Assembly: GCF_001583495.1 (NCBI RefSeq)
Contig: NZ_LQAQ01000014.1
Coordinates: 1-64,000 of the forward strand
Length of the DNA: 64,000 bases
Reading direction: 5' to 3'
DNA from: Flammeovirga sp. SJP92
Lineage (GTDB): Bacteria > Bacteroidota > Bacteroidia > Cytophagales > Flammeovirgaceae
The notes beneath the pieces were generated by a model. The model saw only the letters and a program-made list of their open reading frames with translations. It made no database searches and had not been told where the DNA came from. Positions 25,401-35,956 of the stretch are shown here, piece after piece. How positions within the stretch are numbered: position 1 is the stretch's first letter; the number at the start of each line of letters is the position of its first letter. Made by a program: the position numbers and the translations under genes.

Positions 25401-25657
25401 TGAGTTAAACGATCATTTAGTAGGCGATAAAAATAGAATAGATATTCAGCTTTATCAAAATGGAAATGATAATTGATTCAAAAATGAGCATTTTGATTCA
25501 ATTTTAACATTTATTTGACTTTTCTTCTTCTCTGAATGCAATTTTTACCCCATATGATATGATTATAGAATCTTTAATAGTATTTTGCGTAACATTCATT
25601 TTATAATAATCGTTAACAAAAACGAGCTACAATTTAATTCATCAGATTATAACTAAC

Positions 25658-28600
25658 ATGACGAATAAGATACATTTCTTTTTTATTGCTCTTTTCACGT
25701 TTTTATGCTTTAGTGTACATGCACAAGATGTTATCATTGAGAAAGAAAATGGACAATTGCCGGCCCCTGCTGGTGAGCAAACAGGATTTGGACAAAAAAT
25801 TCTTTATTCCAATTCAAACAATTTATTATTCACCCACAACGACCAAAAAGTTTTTTCTTATCAAAGAAACTCAAGCGGTGATTATGAATTAGTGGATACA
25901 AGTTCGGATTATACTAACTACAAGGCCACTGTCACAACCATTACGGTTTATGATGAAGGCAATAATCCGACTAATATTGATTTAATAAAAAGTGATTATA
26001 AGTATGTCATCAATACTGGATCAGAAGTTGACCTATTTGACTATGAAGCAACTACTGACCATCCTATCCTTTTAGGTTTTGACAGTTCTGAAGGACTTTG
26101 GTATTATGGTATTTTCATTACTGAAATTCAATCTTATTACTATTTCAATTCGCCTTTCAGTTTTAGTGATTTTTACTTGAATAACACTAACGACTCTGGT
26201 GAATTCACGCCTATGACTGGTCCTCTATTCTTTGGACAGGATATGCACTACACTTCAGATAACATTACAGTAACTGTAGGTGGAAATGATTTCACTTTGT
26301 CTAAAATGAAAGATGAGTTTGATAATGATGTTTATTTAGATTTAGATTTATCAAGTGAAGCAGGACAAATCATTAACAATACGAACAACTTGATTTATGG
26401 ACTAGAATATTCTTCTGGACGATATTTTTATTACGTTTATAATGAGACTGATGCTTTATATGAATTAGTTGACACTTCATATCCTACTTTTGAAGATTTT
26501 GTAACTAATGATTATTTCCCATATGATTCATTTATTGAAGAGAGGGACTATAGTGTAAAGGCTCTTTCTACTAGTGAAATCACACTTTCAAGAACACTTT
26601 CTCATGTTGAATTTGATGAAACCAATCAACAATTATTGCTAGGTTTTGAAGATCAATATTACAATCAAGGTGTAATTGAAAAGTACAATCTCTCACTTGA
26701 GTTGCTTGAAGCAGGTATGGGATTATGGGATAAAGCAGGTATTATTTCACCTATTCATGCCGTTTCTGGTTTTGGTAGAAACTTTGACATTGGAAACAAT
26801 ACTGTAATTGCATCTGATCAAGGCATTGAGATACAAGATAATTCAAATACACTCGTAGACTCTGTACACATCGCATCAAAAGTTGTTGGTTTAAAACACT
26901 TTAATGATAATAGTTCTGTTCTGATATGGACTGAAGACGAAATAGCAATCTATCATGAACCAACGTTTACAAGTGTAGGAAGTCTTGTTAATATTACATC
27001 TATTTCCACTCCAGTAAATGATGCTGAAATCATTGAGAATGGGGATGACTTTGCGGTTCTTATAACTTTTGACGATGATGAAGTAATTCATTCTTTTAGA
27101 AGTACCTTCCCTACTTCACCAAATCCTTTCAGCTTACCAATTACACCTCTAGCAGTTGTTACTAAACCTAATGAAACTCCAGGTGCAAATCAAAACTTCA
27201 TTTTCTCTCAAAGTGATTTAGGAACATTTGGTTTATCCAGAGATCTTCAAAGTCTATTTACCTTAGATTATGACTTCACATCAAATATTCTTACTCTAAG
27301 TAAAATAGATGATATCACAGGAATTGAAAACGCAGCTTTATTTGGTGAAGATTTCAGTTTAGAGTCGAGTTTAGTGATTTCTACATTCGAAAATTATCTT
27401 ACGGAATATATTTTCCAATATCAAACGGAAGCAGATGGAGATTGGACTGCTGCTTCAACATGGGTGAACGGTTTTGTTCCTTTAGGTCTTGATCAAGATT
27501 TGATTAAAATTAGCCATGATGTCTACAAGGATGATGAATTAACGATAAAAGCATCAAGTTTTGAAATTGAAAATACTGGTATACTCACTTTACCGGAAGG
27601 TAATGCTACTTCTGCTGCAATTGATGAGTTCACAAACAGTGGTACTTTAAATGTCGGTAGTAAATCAACATTTGCCATCCAAGCAGGTATAAATAATACA
27701 GGAGCACAAATAAACATTGGCAGTGACAATCAGTTCGAAAAACGTGAAGCTCTGTTTGATTTCTTCCAAAACTCTGATGACACTAGAGTATTTAACAATG
27801 AAGGTTTAATTACAATAAATGAAAGTGGTTACTTAATCATTGGGGGTAACTGGAAAAATACAGCCGCTAACGGTATTGTTTTTACAAGTGATAGCGATCA
27901 AAGTGATTCTGAATATGCAAAGATTGAGATTTATACAGAAGAGCATGATATAACTGTTGATCTAGTTGATATTTCAATTCCAGACCTAACACTTTCCAAC
28001 TATTCTAGTAATTTAACTATTACAGGTGATGTTCATGTTCATAATAATTTTTATCAAGATATAGAAGGTGATATTATCAATACTGATGGATTGAACCTTT
28101 TTATTGAAGCTCCTATTTATGAAAGTGATAGAGTATATGTTGAATTTGGAGATCTTGTATTAAACAACCTAACAATTGTAAGTGATCAACATGAATTAGA
28201 TGGTTTTTCTTTTAAAGTAAAAGGAATTCTAGATTTACAGGCCGACTTTTATCCATACGGTGAATTCATAATTGAAGTAGATGAAACGAAAAACCAGATT
28301 ATTGGTGATTATGCAATCCGTTCTGATTTTGATTACTACACTGCAAGTTTCTATTTAGATTTAAATAAAGAACCTAGTAGTTTTTCAATGAATATTCCAT
28401 TTGCAGTAGACATGAATAGTGAAGGCGGACAATTTAGTTTTGATACTCCAATTTCACTAAATAATCTTACTCCTACTTACCCAAGTGAACCGGATGGTAA
28501 TATTCAAATCAATATCACACCCAATACTTTTTATTATTCGGACATATCATTCCAAATAGAAAGTGTTGATTATTATGCATATAAAAATAGAACTTGGAAC

Positions 28601-31600
28601 TTCTATTTAGAAAATATAGATCAGCTTTCAGGTAGTGTCACAACCTCTTTAGAAGGAGCAATTCCTTATTATGTTGATGAAGTTTCAGATTACAACTTTG
28701 CACTTTATGATGCTTATGCAGAGGGTGATCCTTACTCTCTGCTTACTGGTCATACTATAGTAGATGATAATATCTCTGTTAATATTAATTTTACAGCTCA
28801 GGATTACAACCTTTCACTTACTTCACTAAAAGACCAGAAGTTATTCCACTCTATTAAAGATGACTTATGGGATTCGAATGAGACTTGGGATATTTATGAT
28901 ATTCCTTCTTCAAACGATAGTGTAGTTGTCAGACATGATATTATTGTTGAATCTGGTTATTTTGGAGAAGGAGAAATTACGGAAGGTGAGTTTACTGTTG
29001 GAGAGTTAACAGAAGCTGAAACTTCTGAGTCAGAAACTAACAATATTATTATTTCCGGCATTTATAGTGCTAACGCCGTAAATATCACTTCAAGAGATGT
29101 TGAAGGAGAAAATGTATATGGCTCTTTATATGTCGATGGATACTCTTCTCCTGTATTATTTAGATGTAGCAATATTATTATTGACGATCAATGTGATTTA
29201 ACACTGTCAGATTATGCCACAGTTGTAATTGATGATATTGAAGAACTTGAAGTTCCAATTATACCTGAAGGAAAAAGCACAACTAACCCTGTCATTAATA
29301 TAAATGGAAACATTAGTATAAATACTGAATCATTTTTAGAAATACACAGAGACATCAATTGGAATGGTACACTTTCAAGTGATGAAACTTCAGAAGTTTC
29401 ATTTTATGGTGATATCATCTCGGGTTCCTCAACTTTCCAAGCCTCCAATTTCACTTTTAATGAGTTAGACTCTGAAGACGACAGAGTTATTAACATTAAT
29501 GTTCCTTTTGAAATTTTAGACTATGGCTCTATTCAAAGCCAAGGTCAATTAGGTATTAATTTCAATAATGGCTTTTCAATGGCCTCATCAGCATTAATTC
29601 AAGACTTAGGTTATGTAACGATTAATGGAGATGAGAGTGGTTCTTCCGATGTATTGGATTTATATACTTTTGAATATTCTAAAGAAAGTGAACTCGTTGT
29701 TGAAATAGTTGAGAACAATGACACTGATAACTTCTTAAGCCTTACAATTAATGACTATGAGACAGTCAATTTCAATAATAGTGTAACTATTGGAAAGAGC
29801 TTAATTGTCAATAATTCAAATGATAATAAAACCACAATCAACCATCATGGAGATAACTTTATTATAAATTATGAAGGTAATTCACCTGATACTTTTGAGG
29901 AAATTCTTTCCTTTACTAATGTTGAAAAATTCATAGGTAACCTTGATGCATCTACAACATTGAACTTGAATTGGGAAGGACTTCAATTTAATAAACCTAT
30001 TTTCGATGGCTCCACTTACTTTGAAAACTTTGTAAGTGTTGGTGATACTGTATACTTGGTCAATCCAGACTTTATTAATATCTCAGGCAGCTTTGCCTTA
30101 TTAGCACAGCAACCTGTTATTCGCCATGTAGAAAAACAATTATTAGATGACTCTTTTGTTCAAACTGATATCATAAGATCAGATCAAGATTCTATCTACT
30201 TTAGGTTTTTGGTCAATACTTTAGGTGGTACACGAAATTCATTGCATGAAGAAGAAGTATTAAACATTTATTATAATGACAACTTAATTAGCAGTGCATC
30301 ATATACCATCATTCCAAGGAGCTCTGATGGATCTACCACGCAAGAGGCTTACGGCTTTCCAAAAGAGGATTTAGATGGACTCGGTGGTTTTGATATATCA
30401 GCGTATCAAAATGTTGATTTGTATATGGCATTAGAACATGATTCTGTTTCAAGTTCTGAAAGTACTAGATCGCTTATTACCTACTTGAATATTCCAAGTG
30501 GATATGTTCATGAAATTGATAGAGAACCGTTAGTCAACTTCATAAGAAATTTAGAATTTATTGGTAAAGAATCTGTTGAAACACAATTTAACTGGACCGA
30601 TGATGATCTCACACAATGGTTAACTTATGGTGTATTAGATTCTTTAGAAAACCTTTCTGATTATATAGTACTAAATGGTGAAGGTAGAGTTTTAAGTATT
30701 GATTTTTCTAATAAAAATATCGTTGGTGTTGACTTCACAACTTTAGATTTTAGTAATGTAATTTCTTCTGAAGGTGAAGGAATTATCCTCAATGATGCGG
30801 AGCTGTTAAGCACTCCTATTTTAGAAATGGAATACCTAACAATCATCGACCTTGACGAAAACTATCTTGATTACAGTGATTTAGAAGGTTTTGATCAAGG
30901 AAGTTTCAGTTTTGATCTAGAATACAGCACCCCTGCCTCTCCTTTTGATTCATTTAGTTTTGACTTCAAAAAAGACGTAGCGAATACAACATACATCTTC
31001 AATCAAGAGGGTACTTATCAATATGATAATATTGCCATTACTAATGATACTGACCCGGGTGACGCAATCAATGTAATCAATAACGGAGATGGAACACATA
31101 CATTTGAATTTGATTACACAGGAAAAGCAGAAGGAGACCATAATTATACAATCGTCATCGAAAATACCGGGACATTCGAAAATCTTTCAAGTGTTCCTCA
31201 AATTGAATTTGCCCTAACAGCAACTATCGAAAACGGAGAAGCTGAAAAGGATACATTATTTAATTTCTTAACTGCCTTAGGTGGTTACGAATCAATAAGT
31301 ATGGCTGACAATATGAGAGATTGGGCCGATGCTGATAAATTTATTATTGATGAGTTTGGGTATGTAACTGACATTGACATTTCTGGTTTAGGACTTACAA
31401 GTGTTCCTGAGAAGATCTACGATTTTAATAATTTAACTGACCTTAATGTAAGTAGTAATGAATTATTTTTTGATGATCTAGATGCTTTATATACAGGTTT
31501 TACAGCTAACGGATTATCTGTTGATATTGTATTTGACACTCAAGACTACAGTTATACGATCAATACTCCAACTATTCATCATGGAGAACAATTTATTACT

Positions 31601-34600
31601 GAAGAAGATTTCAGTTCTTATTCAGGTGAAAATGATTTAACATATGAATGGTATCTTAATGGTAGCTTTGTTTCAGATGCTAGTCTACTTAGCGGAGACC
31701 ACTTTACCATTCCTGTAATTGATGAAACTTATGATGGCAACAACCTTGAATTACAGTTAACACATGGTAATTACGATGAACTTGTAATTACGGTTGCTGA
31801 ATATAATTTAGTTTACGCTTTAGGTCGTGAAGACTCCGTAGCTCTTTATGACTTATTGGTTGAAATTGGTTTAAATCCTGACTTGACTTTAAATATGAGA
31901 GAATGGGTTGATGAAGACAACGAAAGCATTGCTACAACTATTGATGTATTTGGTAGAGTCACCGCTCTTGATTTATCTGACAAAGGATTGTCTTCAATTC
32001 CAACGAATTTGAGTAGGTTGGAGTATTTAGAAACTGTTAATATTGCAGACAATAACCTTGAAGACATTACACTAAGCAGTTATGTTAATAAAGGTGGAGA
32101 CAACATACTCTTTAATGTAGATAACAACCAGCTTTTCTTTGATGACATTATTGATAACCAAGACTTCATTAGCAGTTACAATATTCAAACATACAATAGC
32201 TTCACTACTGAAAATGAAGTGGTGACTTACGGAGATTCTTATAGCTACGATGGTAGTATTTCAGGCTTTACGTTGAATTATACTTGGGTAAGAGAAAGCG
32301 ACAATTCTAACTTTGAAGCTGCATCTCTTTTAAATATTCCATTTATGGATGATACTTTTGCTGACAGTTACCTTTTAAGTGTCACTTCAAATGATGTTGC
32401 TAATTTATCGATTGATATTGCAAGAGTAAATCTAGGGTTTACACTAGGCCAAGAAGATTCAGTAGCCTTATATAATCTTTTTGTTGAATTAGGAATCACA
32501 CCTGATCAAAGTTTGGAAATGCGTCAATGGCTAGATAACAATAATGATAGTATCGCTACTGAAATTGATAATTACGGTAGAGTAATTTCATTAGACTTAT
32601 CAAGCAGAGGACTCTCAAATTTACCAGCAAATGTAGCTTCTTTCGATTATCTGACTACTGTTGATTTAACTGATAATCAATTTGAAGATATTGCTCTGAC
32701 ATCTTATATCAATACTAATTCAGAAAATATATTATTTGATTTAGATAGCAACTATCTTTTCTTTGACGACATCATTGACAATAGTGCGTTTATCAGTAGT
32801 TATGCTGATCAAACTTATATTGATGCAGATACATTAACTCAAGTAGTGAGTTATGGAGACAGCTACAGTTTTGATGGAGCTTTTGTAGGACAAACTTTAA
32901 ATTATGTATGGACAAAAGAAAGTGACGACTCTCAAGTGAGTCTTACATCGCTATTCAGTATTGATTTCATGGAAAGTCAAGATGGAGATAGTTACAGACT
33001 AAACGTAACTTCTGACGCGGTGAGTGGCTTAACTATTTTCACAAAACAGATTGATGTATTATTCACTTTAGGTCAGGAAGACTCTTTACTATTGCATCAG
33101 ATGTTTACAGAAATTGGTCATACAGCTTATGACCCTTCTACTGAGTTTAGAACTTGGATGCCAGAGAGAGTTGAAATTGATAATTATGGTAGAGTATTAG
33201 GATTGGATTTATCAGGCTTTAATATTAATGACGATGAAACCAATGTATTAAGCAGCCTACCTTCTCAATTAAGTTCATTTGAATATTTAACTGAGCTACA
33301 GCTTGAGAACAACTATTTAGATTTTGATGATCTAGCGTCAATTGATGCTCTAGTTGACATTACAACTTACACTCCTCAGCTAAGCGTTCCATTTACAGAG
33401 AGTCATTTTGTAGTACAATACGCTGACTTTTCAAAAGAGTACACATCAACAGAAACGAGAAAATACTCATGGGTATTTAATGAAGATACTTTGAATACTG
33501 CTGATGTTGCTTTACTTGAAGTATTCTCTTTCGATCCTTCAAAAGAAGGTTTATATCAATTGATTGAAAGTGCCCCTGAGAGTCAATGGAATGATTTAAA
33601 ATTACTGATTGGAGAAGTGACATTAAACTACCAAAGTTTAATTTCTGAAGCAGATTCGATCGCCCTCCATCGATTATTCACTCGTATGGCTGTTGACTTT
33701 GATGATACTGAAAGAATCATTGATTGGCCAAGAATGGAATACAATTTAGATGGAGAAATTACAGCAATTTTCTTACACGAATTGAATAGTTCCGATTCAC
33801 TTCCAAACTTAATTGCTCAATTTGATGATTTAGAAACTCTTAAGTTATACAACAGTAATATTTCCCATATCAGCGACAGTCTATGGAATATCAATACACT
33901 GGAATATCTTGATTTATCTGACAATAATTTATTTGATGATGATATCAATGGATTAAGCAGATTAAGCAACCTCACTACATTATGGTTGAGTTTGAATAAC
34001 CTTTCAGAGATTCCTGATATCAGTGGCAATTTCAACTTAAGATACTTTATTGCAGATGATAATAATATCACGAATATTGGATCTGAATTTAACGGTTTAT
34101 TGAATTTAATTGACTTATCACTTGCCGGAAATAATATTGAAACCATTACTACTGATTTCACACAGTTGATTTCATTGAAAAAGTTAGATTTCTCAAGAAA
34201 CAACCTAACAGAGTGGGTAGCAGAACTTCCTGAAAGTGTTGAAGAGTTACTATTGTACACCAATTCAATTTCATCGTTGGCTAATATCCCAAATGATATT
34301 ATTGTCAATATTGCTGACAACATCTTATTCTATGATGATCTTGAAGGATACTTAGTAGAGTTCTTAAACTACTCTCCTCAGCGTTTTGATATTCAATATG
34401 AGAACATAGCCATGATCCAAGGTGAAAACTACAGCTACTCACACAATTTTGAAAGTGAAGAATTAATTTATATCTGGTTTAAAGATGGTGTTATTATAGA
34501 CACACTTCAAACAAAAGATATTAATCTTGTTGATATGAAAAATGCTGATGCAGGGGTTTATACATGTTTTGTTTCTCATCCGTATTGGACAGATCTTTCG

Positions 34601-35380
34601 ATTCAAACGGTACAAATCAGCATTGGTATCAATTGTGGAGATGATTTGAGTGTTAGCTTGCAAACTAACTCTAATGAGTGGTTCTGTGATGGAGATGAGA
34701 TTGATGTACAGATTGAAGCAGTCAGTTCATCAAGCGATCTTACTTACATCTGGTATAAAGGTGATGAATTGCTTCCATTGTTGAATACTGCAGTGGTCAG
34801 TGTTCATGAAGCTGGTAAATATTCTGTAAAAGTTCAGACTTCAGAAGGTTGTATTTCTTTCTCAGACAGTATAGAAGTTCGTATTTCAACACCAATTGAA
34901 ATTCCAACTATCATCGCACAAAATGATTCTCTTACTGTAGATGTGGTTGATAACAATCTTCAATACTTCTGGTATATTGATGGCGAATTAACAGAAGAAA
35001 GTGGTGCTATCATTCCAAAATATGTCAGTGGTAATTACACTGTTGAAGTCGTGAATGAATCAGGCTGTTCTGAAACATCAGAAATATTTACAGTTCTTCC
35101 TTCAGATATAGTTACAAATCTTGATAATGAACTAAAAGACTTGATCAGTTTGTACCCTCAACCAGCAAATCAGATCTTGAACATTTCATTTGACAGCTTT
35201 ATTCAGGTAGATCAAATTAACTTTATCACTACTTCAGGTACAAAAGTGAACATTGACTTCACTCAAAACCAAGATAGTTATGAAGTTCCTACACAAACGC
35301 TGAAAAATGGTATTTACTTATTGGAATTAATTCAAAAAGATGGACTTACATCTTATCATAAAGTCTTGATTACACACTAA
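25658..35380 (+). CDS. giant T9SS-exported surface protein with leucine-rich and tandem ~208-residue repeats
   Basis: A 3240-residue secreted protein. It has a signal peptide (FFFIALFTFLCFSVHAQ). Residues 25-1600 are Asp/Asn/Ser-rich beta structure without a clear family; about 590-760 resembles outer-membrane adhesin passenger repeats (EADGDWTAASTWVNGFVPLG). From about 1620 on a unit recurs at roughly 1620, 1864, 2054, 2262, 2470 and 2663: a helix such as REDSVALYDLLVEIGL, a degenerate leucine-rich repeat (GRVTALDLSDKGLSSIP) and a beta domain. The best-conserved copies are about 208 residues apart. Canonical LRRs fill 2680-2830 (LEYLDLSDNNL). Ig-like domains and a type A T9SS sorting domain (about 3160-3240, LYPQPANQIL ... 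NGIYLLEL) close it. Likely an adhesin or recognition protein (inference). Confidence 0.85.
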   Translation: MTNKIHFFFIALFTFLCFSVHAQDVIIEKENGQLPAPAGEQTGFGQKILYSNSNNLLFTHNDQKVFSYQRNSSGDYELVDTSSDYTNYKATVTTITVYDEGNNPTNIDLIKSDYKYVINTGSEVDLFDYEATTDHPILLGFDSSEGLWYYGIFITEIQSYYYFNSPFSFSDFYLNNTNDSGEFTPMTGPLFFGQDMHYTSDNITVTVGGNDFTLSKMKDEFDNDVYLDLDLSSEAGQIINNTNNLIYGLEYSSGRYFYYVYNETDALYELVDTSYPTFEDFVTNDYFPYDSFIEERDYSVKALSTSEITLSRTLSHVEFDETNQQLLLGFEDQYYNQGVIEKYNLSLELLEAGMGLWDKAGIISPIHAVSGFGRNFDIGNNTVIASDQGIEIQDNSNTLVDSVHIASKVVGLKHFNDNSSVLIWTEDEIAIYHEPTFTSVGSLVNITSISTPVNDAEIIENGDDFAVLITFDDDEVIHSFRSTFPTSPNPFSLPITPLAVVTKPNETPGANQNFIFSQSDLGTFGLSRDLQSLFTLDYDFTSNILTLSKIDDITGIENAALFGEDFSLESSLVISTFENYLTEYIFQYQTEADGDWTAASTWVNGFVPLGLDQDLIKISHDVYKDDELTIKASSFEIENTGILTLPEGNATSAAIDEFTNSGTLNVGSKSTFAIQAGINNTGAQINIGSDNQFEKREALFDFFQNSDDTRVFNNEGLITINESGYLIIGGNWKNTAANGIVFTSDSDQSDSEYAKIEIYTEEHDITVDLVDISIPDLTLSNYSSNLTITGDVHVHNNFYQDIEGDIINTDGLNLFIEAPIYESDRVYVEFGDLVLNNLTIVSDQHELDGFSFKVKGILDLQADFYPYGEFIIEVDETKNQIIGDYAIRSDFDYYTASFYLDLNKEPSSFSMNIPFAVDMNSEGGQFSFDTPISLNNLTPTYPSEPDGNIQINITPNTFYYSDISFQIESVDYYAYKNRTWNFYLENIDQLSGSVTTSLEGAIPYYVDEVSDYNFALYDAYAEGDPYSLLTGHTIVDDNISVNINFTAQDYNLSLTSLKDQKLFHSIKDDLWDSNETWDIYDIPSSNDSVVVRHDIIVESGYFGEGEITEGEFTVGELTEAETSESETNNIIISGIYSANAVNITSRDVEGENVYGSLYVDGYSSPVLFRCSNIIIDDQCDLTLSDYATVVIDDIEELEVPIIPEGKSTTNPVININGNISINTESFLEIHRDINWNGTLSSDETSEVSFYGDIISGSSTFQASNFTFNELDSEDDRVININVPFEILDYGSIQSQGQLGINFNNGFSMASSALIQDLGYVTINGDESGSSDVLDLYTFEYSKESELVVEIVENNDTDNFLSLTINDYETVNFNNSVTIGKSLIVNNSNDNKTTINHHGDNFIINYEGNSPDTFEEILSFTNVEKFIGNLDASTTLNLNWEGLQFNKPIFDGSTYFENFVSVGDTVYLVNPDFINISGSFALLAQQPVIRHVEKQLLDDSFVQTDIIRSDQDSIYFRFLVNTLGGTRNSLHEEEVLNIYYNDNLISSASYTIIPRSSDGSTTQEAYGFPKEDLDGLGGFDISAYQNVDLYMALEHDSVSSSESTRSLITYLNIPSGYVHEIDREPLVNFIRNLEFIGKESVETQFNWTDDDLTQWLTYGVLDSLENLSDYIVLNGEGRVLSIDFSNKNIVGVDFTTLDFSNVISSEGEGIILNDAELLSTPILEMEYLTIIDLDENYLDYSDLEGFDQGSFSFDLEYSTPASPFDSFSFDFKKDVANTTYIFNQEGTYQYDNIAITNDTDPGDAINVINNGDGTHTFEFDYTGKAEGDHNYTIVIENTGTFENLSSVPQIEFALTATIENGEAEKDTLFNFLTALGGYESISMADNMRDWADADKFIIDEFGYVTDIDISGLGLTSVPEKIYDFNNLTDLNVSSNELFFDDLDALYTGFTANGLSVDIVFDTQDYSYTINTPTIHHGEQFITEEDFSSYSGENDLTYEWYLNGSFVSDASLLSGDHFTIPVIDETYDGNNLELQLTHGNYDELVITVAEYNLVYALGREDSVALYDLLVEIGLNPDLTLNMREWVDEDNESIATTIDVFGRVTALDLSDKGLSSIPTNLSRLEYLETVNIADNNLEDITLSSYVNKGGDNILFNVDNNQLFFDDIIDNQDFISSYNIQTYNSFTTENEVVTYGDSYSYDGSISGFTLNYTWVRESDNSNFEAASLLNIPFMDDTFADSYLLSVTSNDVANLSIDIARVNLGFTLGQEDSVALYNLFVELGITPDQSLEMRQWLDNNNDSIATEIDNYGRVISLDLSSRGLSNLPANVASFDYLTTVDLTDNQFEDIALTSYINTNSENILFDLDSNYLFFDDIIDNSAFISSYADQTYIDADTLTQVVSYGDSYSFDGAFVGQTLNYVWTKESDDSQVSLTSLFSIDFMESQDGDSYRLNVTSDAVSGLTIFTKQIDVLFTLGQEDSLLLHQMFTEIGHTAYDPSTEFRTWMPERVEIDNYGRVLGLDLSGFNINDDETNVLSSLPSQLSSFEYLTELQLENNYLDFDDLASIDALVDITTYTPQLSVPFTESHFVVQYADFSKEYTSTETRKYSWVFNEDTLNTADVALLEVFSFDPSKEGLYQLIESAPESQWNDLKLLIGEVTLNYQSLISEADSIALHRLFTRMAVDFDDTERIIDWPRMEYNLDGEITAIFLHELNSSDSLPNLIAQFDDLETLKLYNSNISHISDSLWNINTLEYLDLSDNNLFDDDINGLSRLSNLTTLWLSLNNLSEIPDISGNFNLRYFIADDNNITNIGSEFNGLLNLIDLSLAGNNIETITTDFTQLISLKKLDFSRNNLTEWVAELPESVEELLLYTNSISSLANIPNDIIVNIADNILFYDDLEGYLVEFLNYSPQRFDIQYENIAMIQGENYSYSHNFESEELIYIWFKDGVIIDTLQTKDINLVDMKNADAGVYTCFVSHPYWTDLSIQTVQISIGINCGDDLSVSLQTNSNEWFCDGDEIDVQIEAVSSSSDLTYIWYKGDELLPLLNTAVVSVHEAGKYSVKVQTSEGCISFSDSIEVRISTPIEIPTIIAQNDSLTVDVVDNNLQYFWYIDGELTEESGAIIPKYVSGNYTVEVVNESGCSETSEIFTVLPSDIVTNLDNELKDLISLYPQPANQILNISFDSFIQVDQINFITTSGTKVNIDFTQNQDSYEVPTQTLKNGIYLLELIQKDGLTSYHKVLITH

Positions 35381-35385
35381 AAAAT

Positions 35386-35426
35386 AAAGCAGTTGATCTT
35401 TCGTAAAACGATTGACCAACTGCTTT
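35386..35426 (-). terminator. hairpin between convergent genes, T-run on minus strand
   Basis: The stem AAAGCAGTTG / CAACTGCTTT has an inner TCG/CGA pair. Read on the minus strand it is followed by a T-run. It begins 6 bp after the stop of the giant gene. Confidence 0.5.
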
Positions 35427-35441
35427 AAAATAGACAAAATT

Positions 35442-35477
35442 AAAGTCCTAGCTGCGAGCCATGCATCTAGGACTTTT
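35442..35477. terminator. second hairpin between convergent genes
   Basis: The stem AAAGTCCTAG / CTAGGACTTT with a 15-base loop is followed by TTTT on the plus strand and preceded by AAA, so it may serve either strand. Confidence 0.55.
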
Positions 35478-35534
35478 AATTTATACAGAAAACAGGTTTG
35501 AGTTATGATTCTATTATTTGATAATGTGTTATTC

Positions 35535-35675
35535 TTATTCTACAGTAATGACATCCATTGATGATTCATTAACTTTGACAGTAACGTCTCCTTCTTCCCC
35601 GGTCTGCATAGCATTTAACATTGAGAATAAACCAATTAAGAAAATCAATGCTAAAATTTTAATTAATGCTTTCAT
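35535..35675 (-). CDS. 46-residue hydrophobic small protein
   Basis: An ATG at 35673-35675 opens a 46-codon frame beginning MKALIKILALIFLIGLFSML. This is a basic start followed by a 17-residue hydrophobic helix, typical of a signal peptide or single membrane anchor. A short acidic, Val/Thr-rich tail (GEEGDVTVKVNES) follows. Hairpins that could end its transcript lie downstream. The coherent signal plus acidic-tail layout makes it more credible than a chance frame. Function unknown. Confidence 0.5.
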   Translation of the reverse strand: MKALIKILALIFLIGLFSMLNAMQTGEEGDVTVKVNESSMDVITVE

Positions 35676-35956
35676 GGGGGGAACTATTTTTTTTTAATTT
35701 ACTATCAATTTTATAACAATTAAGTACGGGCAAAAGACAAATTAATATAAGTTTTTATGCAAAATAACTGAATAATACAAGCAATATCTTCAAATAGTAC
35801 TATTTATATAAGTCTCTTCATTTTTCAACTCTAAACGAAATCACATTTACTTTTTTATTCCTATTTCAAGTGAAGAATTTAACTTTATGGAAAAAGAGAA
35901 TTATATTTATTCTTAAGTTTTCTTATGAAAAATATAATCACCAATATTTCTATAAT

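Noticed and set aside
33817-34323. A 168-codon minus-strand frame inside the giant surface protein gene
   Set aside because: It is antisense to a leucine-rich-repeat region, whose regular codons keep the opposite frame open; the protein is Leu/Ser/Asn-rich with no domain.
35870-35956. GTG start extending the PorE-like protein by 29 residues
   Set aside because: The extension is basic and aromatic and precedes a clean signal peptide, which would then be internal.
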